In this document: piece by piece, positions 43,776 to 45,975 of the stretch
Layout: each line of letters opens with the position of its first letter
How positions within the stretch are numbered: position 1 is the stretch's first letter
Source of the DNA: Rhodospirillaceae bacterium
GTDB lineage: Bacteria > Pseudomonadota > Alphaproteobacteria > GCA-2731375
DNA length: 45,975 nt
Reading direction: 5' to 3'
Assembly (NCBI GenBank): GCA_018660265.1
Contig: JABJKS010000098.1
Coordinates: 1-45,975, forward strand
Notes under the pieces: model-generated
Told to the model about the DNA's origin: nothing
Databases searched by the model: none
Seen by the model: the letters and a program-made list of their open reading frames with translations, nothing else
Program-made: the position numbers and the translations under genes

Positions 43776-43991
43776 TTAAATATAGAGCAGCATGCCGTTG
43801 AGTTCTTCGAACACCGGCAGCACCGAGTCCTTCAATGTGGTCTCGGAAATCGCCATGGTTCCCGACAGGGAATGCAGCACGCCGACCTTGATCGTATCTT
43901 CTGCCGCCTTGGCCGGTATGGCCATGGCGGCAACGCCGGCCGTCAGCGCGGCAGCAGCTAGGGTGTTAAGGGCATTACGTCTGGTTATCAT
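43776..43991 (-). pseudogene. urtA: Truncated urea-binding protein gene (urtA 5' remnant)
   Basis: A 71-codon frame encodes the first part of a urea ABC transporter binding protein: an N-terminal RR-containing signal ([19 protein letters not shown]), then [22 protein letters not shown], the UrtA hallmark, and VFEELNG. Family members are about 400 aa or more; similarity stops near residue 66 and the frame ends five codons later, so most of the gene is lost. GGAG precedes the ATG, and a sigma-54 promoter lies upstream. Sequence beyond the break is the promoter of the transporter 2 operon, suggesting deletion with fusion of its promoter to other sequence. Confidence 0.75.
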
Positions 43992-44035
43992 CAGTTTATC
44001 TCCATAGGGGGTTGTCTTGCACCACTCCTCTCAAC

Positions 44036-44050
44036 GCAAGGACCATGCCA
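44036..44050 (-). promoter_or_regulatory. Sigma-54 (RpoN) promoter upstream of the urtA remnant
   Basis: Read on the minus strand, TGGCATGGTCCTTGC carries the -24 GG and -12 GC dinucleotides separated by exactly 10 bases and matches TGGCAC-N5-TTGC at all but one position. It ends 45 bp upstream of the urtA remnant start codon, a normal leader length. Urea transport genes are classic NtrC/RpoN targets. I found no clear NtrC enhancer site. Confidence 0.6.
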
Positions 44051-44101
44051 AATCCAAACCAAGCTGATGATTTTTCATAAGCGACTGATCTATATAGGGA
44101 A

Positions 44102-44177
44102 ATTTGGCATTACAGTGTAGGAGTCGCGACCAAACGAACTCGCACATTTTTTAAGCACGAATTTTCCAATGCCAAAT
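44102..44177. repeat. Inverted repeat with ATGCCAAAT boxes
   Basis: ATTTGGCATT (44102-44111) and AATGCCAAAT (44168-44177) form a perfect 10-bp inverted repeat 56 bp apart. A third ATGCCAAAT copy lies at 44045-44053, overlapping the sigma-54 element. They could be activator sites or ends of a small element; no target duplication is evident. Confidence 0.4.
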
Positions 44178-44349
44178 AATCAGGCGTTGTGCCGGTCTTT
44201 GAAGCGCCTGCCTCGCCGTCGCGTTTGGGCGGCATATCCTTGAGGGAAGTCAATAGAGGTTGGTCATGGTCCCTGCGGCATAACGCCCCAAGCCATCCCA
44301 AGTAAGGAGACTAAGAGATATCTATGGGGTAGAGAATAGGTCGATCAAA

Positions 44350-44727
44350 TCAGGAGCAACCATGAACCATAAACATCGTAAAGTTCTCCATCCTCGGACG
44401 CCGCTTCTTGCCAAGGTGTACAGTCGGCGGTTCGGCGATGTCCTGATCCAGGGTGTCCAGAATATCCCGCACCACCCGTGATGCCTTTGCCCGCTCCGGC
44501 GAGGTGATCGGCTCGTTACCGGGAACCCGCTGGGCTGGGTTCACATCCACCTTGATCAGGGAGGCATCGACCGAGAAAGCCTCGCCACCGACCAGACCTT
44601 CAACGATGCAGGTGCTCAATTTGGGCTGGGCCTTCATTATTTGGTCGGAGATGGCGTCCCTCAAAACAATGATTTGGGAACGCGTTGGATAAGAAAAGCC
44701 GCCGAGCAGGGAATGGCAGAAGCTCAA
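44350..44727 (-). pseudogene. Transposase fragment (IS5/IS1182-like)
   Basis: The frame contains AQPKLSTCIVEGLVGGEAFSVDASLIKVDVN and later a RAKASRVVRDILDTLDQD stretch, matching the middle of IS1182/IS5-type DDE transposases (the VDASLIKAD block). Neither the N-terminal domain nor the C-terminal catalytic core is present, and the final ~25 residues look unrelated. It is a decayed insertion sequence remnant; no terminal repeats were identified. Confidence 0.7.
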
Positions 44728-44844
44728 TACACTTTAGGTAATCTGAAGTAGTTTCGATCTGATCTGACACAGTCCCCCATGCCCCCGCCTTGGAGAAACG
44801 GTGACGGCGACCATAACCGAACCCAGGAGCGGTCTTCAGAGTCC

Positions 44845-45099
44845 TCAGGCAAGCAATGCTGCCTTAATGATGCGTTTAGCTGTCCCGACTGAAACACCCG
44901 CCTCCTCGGCGATCCTGCGGACGCTGAGGCCATCCCGCTTGGCCGCCAACACCTGATCCCGAACAGCGTCAGCGACGTTGGGCCGTCCCAGCGTTTTGCC
45001 TTCCGCCCTGGCCCGCGCCAGCCCAGCCTTAACCCTCTCCTGGATCATCGACCGTTCGAACTCAGCGAACACGCCCATCATTTGGAACATGGCTTTCCC
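44845..45099 (-). pseudogene. Serine resolvase C-terminal fragment
   Basis: This 81-residue frame is the end of a Tn3-type/Hin-like serine recombinase: AGKAMFQMMGVFAEFERSMIQERVKAGLARAR (the long E helix) followed by the helix-turn-helix SVRRIAEEAGVSVGTAKRIIKA. The N-terminal catalytic domain with the nucleophilic Ser is missing. Similarity extends a few codons upstream of the first ATG at 45090 up to about 45,099, where an in-frame stop and unrelated sequence begin, so the break point is there. Confidence 0.8.
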
Positions 45100-45101
45100 G
45101 G

Positions 45102-45975
45102 CTGCCTAACAACGTGCTGGAGCTGCTGAGAAAGGGGGGCAATTTCCTTGATCTCACCGGCATGAACCAGCGCCCTATCGGGCCGCAACCAGACCCAAGC
45201 CCCGAAAAGATCGAGGCACTGGTTGCGGAACAACAACAGTCTTCCAAGTCGCCGACGGCGTCCTCTACACCGTACACGTCGATGGGCGTGAACGGCCTTT
45301 TAAAGTCTCGCATAGCGCCACTAGAGTGGCTGATACCGGGGATGATCCCAAAGGGCAGCACGGTAAGTCTGGGCGGGACATCAAACGTAGGCAAGACGCG
45401 ATGGCTCGCCTCGCTCTGCGTATTACTGGCGACAGGGAAGACTGAGATGATGGGCCTACCTGTTGTTGAGGTTCCGGCCCGCATCCTCTGGGTTGCCAAC
45501 GAGGAGCGCGTCGATGACATTAGGCGTAGGTGTAAGGCTGTAGCCTTGCAGCACGGTCTCAAGGGCGGCTTGAATTGGGTGGTCAGAGGCAAGGATGAGG
45601 GGATGCTTCAGCTGGTCAGCCTCAACGAGAATGGCCAGCCTGAGCTGAATGCTGAGGCTATCGCCACCCTGGTGGCCGAGATCAGGAAGGCCGGGGCGGA
45701 TGCTTTCGTTATGGACCCCTATGTCACGATCTCCAACGCCGTCGATGAGAACAGCGCCGTCAGCGCCACCATGATCACCAAGGGTCTGAACATCGTGACC
45801 CAGATGACCGGGGCCGTCGCCATACATGCCCATCACACCCCAAAATCGAGGAATGATGACGGGGACTGGTATCGCGGCTCCAGCGATGCCTGGAGAGGCA
45901 GTGGGGCTATAGAAAGCCTTCCAGTATTGACCTCCTGTAACGCCAATCACTGTATTGCCAACCATCAAACCGTCG
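45102..45975 (+). CDS. RepA-like AAA (AAA_25) ATPase, partial at both ends
   Basis: An open plus-strand frame runs from about 45102 to the window end without a stop (291 codons). It contains WLIPGMIPKGSTVSLGGTSNVGKT near 80-105, a Walker A of GTSNVGKT, VANEERVDDIRRRCKAVALQHG, a Walker B-like ADAFVMDPY and IHAHHTPKSRNDDGDWYRGSSDAWRGSGA, the layout of hexameric RepA/AAA_25 helicase-like ATPases of phages, plasmids and integrative elements. The 5' end abuts the resolvase fragment at about 45,100, so the N-terminus is probably lost; the first in-frame ATG is 45162. After GSGAIES the sequence reads unusually, possibly a frameshift near the end. Confidence 0.7.
   Translation, partial: MPNNVLELLRKGGNFLDLTGMNQRPIGPQPDPSPEKIEALVAEQQQSSKSPTASSTPYTSMGVNGLLKSRIAPLEWLIPGMIPKGSTVSLGGTSNVGKTRWLASLCVLLATGKTEMMGLPVVEVPARILWVANEERVDDIRRRCKAVALQHGLKGGLNWVVRGKDEGMLQLVSLNENGQPELNAEAIATLVAEIRKAGADAFVMDPYVTISNAVDENSAVSATMITKGLNIVTQMTGAVAIHAHHTPKSRNDDGDWYRGSSDAWRGSGAIESLPVLTSCNANHCIANHQTV

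Larger units (their letters stand above)
43992..44349. other. Intergenic region with sigma-54 promoter and ATGCCAAAT repeats
   Basis: No supportable gene; a 63-codon minus-strand frame at 44110-44301 has no recognisable similarity. The region carries a sigma-54 promoter (44036-44050) and three ATGCCAAAT copies, two of which make a 10-bp inverted repeat (44102-44111 with 44168-44177). Confidence 0.5.

Noticed and set aside
44110-44301. 63-codon minus-strand frame upstream of the urtA remnant
   Set aside because: No recognisable motif and it overlaps inverted-repeat sequence; no support for expression.
44724-44933. 69-codon minus-strand frame overlapping the resolvase end
   Set aside because: Overlaps the recognisable resolvase tail in another frame and has no similarity of its own.
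1-45975. CRISPR array, tRNA or rRNA genes
   Set aside because: No regularly spaced direct repeats and no tRNA or rRNA-like structures were recognised.

Overview
This window looks like a chromosomal segment of an alphaproteobacterium. The evidence is moderate-to-high GC with Alphaproteobacteria-like gene content: TRAP transporters, many CaiB/BaiF CoA-transferases, an AtuA-type pair, Tat-exported ABC binding proteins and hybrid sensor kinases. Genus cannot be fixed from sequence alone; a marine or soil Rhodospirillales-like heterotroph is my guess. No tRNA, rRNA or CRISPR array was seen.

Region 1 (about 0.2-11.6 kb) holds carboxylate/acyl-CoA catabolism. It contains an M20 amidohydrolase, a universal stress protein, an orphan Hpt protein, an unusual CaiB-type CoA-transferase, a zinc alcohol dehydrogenase, a standard CaiB CoA-transferase divergent from an AtuA/AtuA-like pair, and a complete TRAP transporter (binding protein, small and large permease). 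Region 2 (11.7-14.9 kb, minus strand) holds a nucleotidyltransferase and a class-I amidotransferase-like hydrolase that together resemble the CTP:phosphoglutamine cytidylyltransferase and gamma-glutamyl-CDP-amidate hydrolase of phosphoramidate glycan decoration. A cytosolic hybrid histidine kinase lies upstream of them.

Region 3 (15.2-43.6 kb) is an island devoted to C-N bond hydrolysis. It carries two full amide/urea-type ABC transporters (17.7-22.4 kb plus strand, 39-43.6 kb minus strand), three paralogous enantioselective-type amidases encoded with them, an AtzE-like amidase with its small AtzG/GatC-like partner, two nitrilase-superfamily hydrolases (one a confident N-carbamoylputrescine amidase), two isochorismatase-like cysteine hydrolases, an amidohydrolase plus acyl-CoA ligase pair, an SDR and a zinc alcohol dehydrogenase. 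In the middle sits a two-gene sensory operon: a PhnD-like periplasmic binding protein overlapping a membrane hybrid histidine kinase. The inferred theme is import of small amides or ureas, intracellular deamidation to ammonia plus carboxylic acid, then CoA activation and oxidation of the acid.

Region 4 (43.7-45.98 kb) is decayed accessory DNA. It has the first ~65 codons of a urea-binding protein gene (urtA) still behind a well-formed sigma-54 promoter, a transposase fragment, the C-terminal end of a serine resolvase, and, joined to it at about 45,100, an open reading frame for a RepA-like AAA ATPase that runs off the window end.
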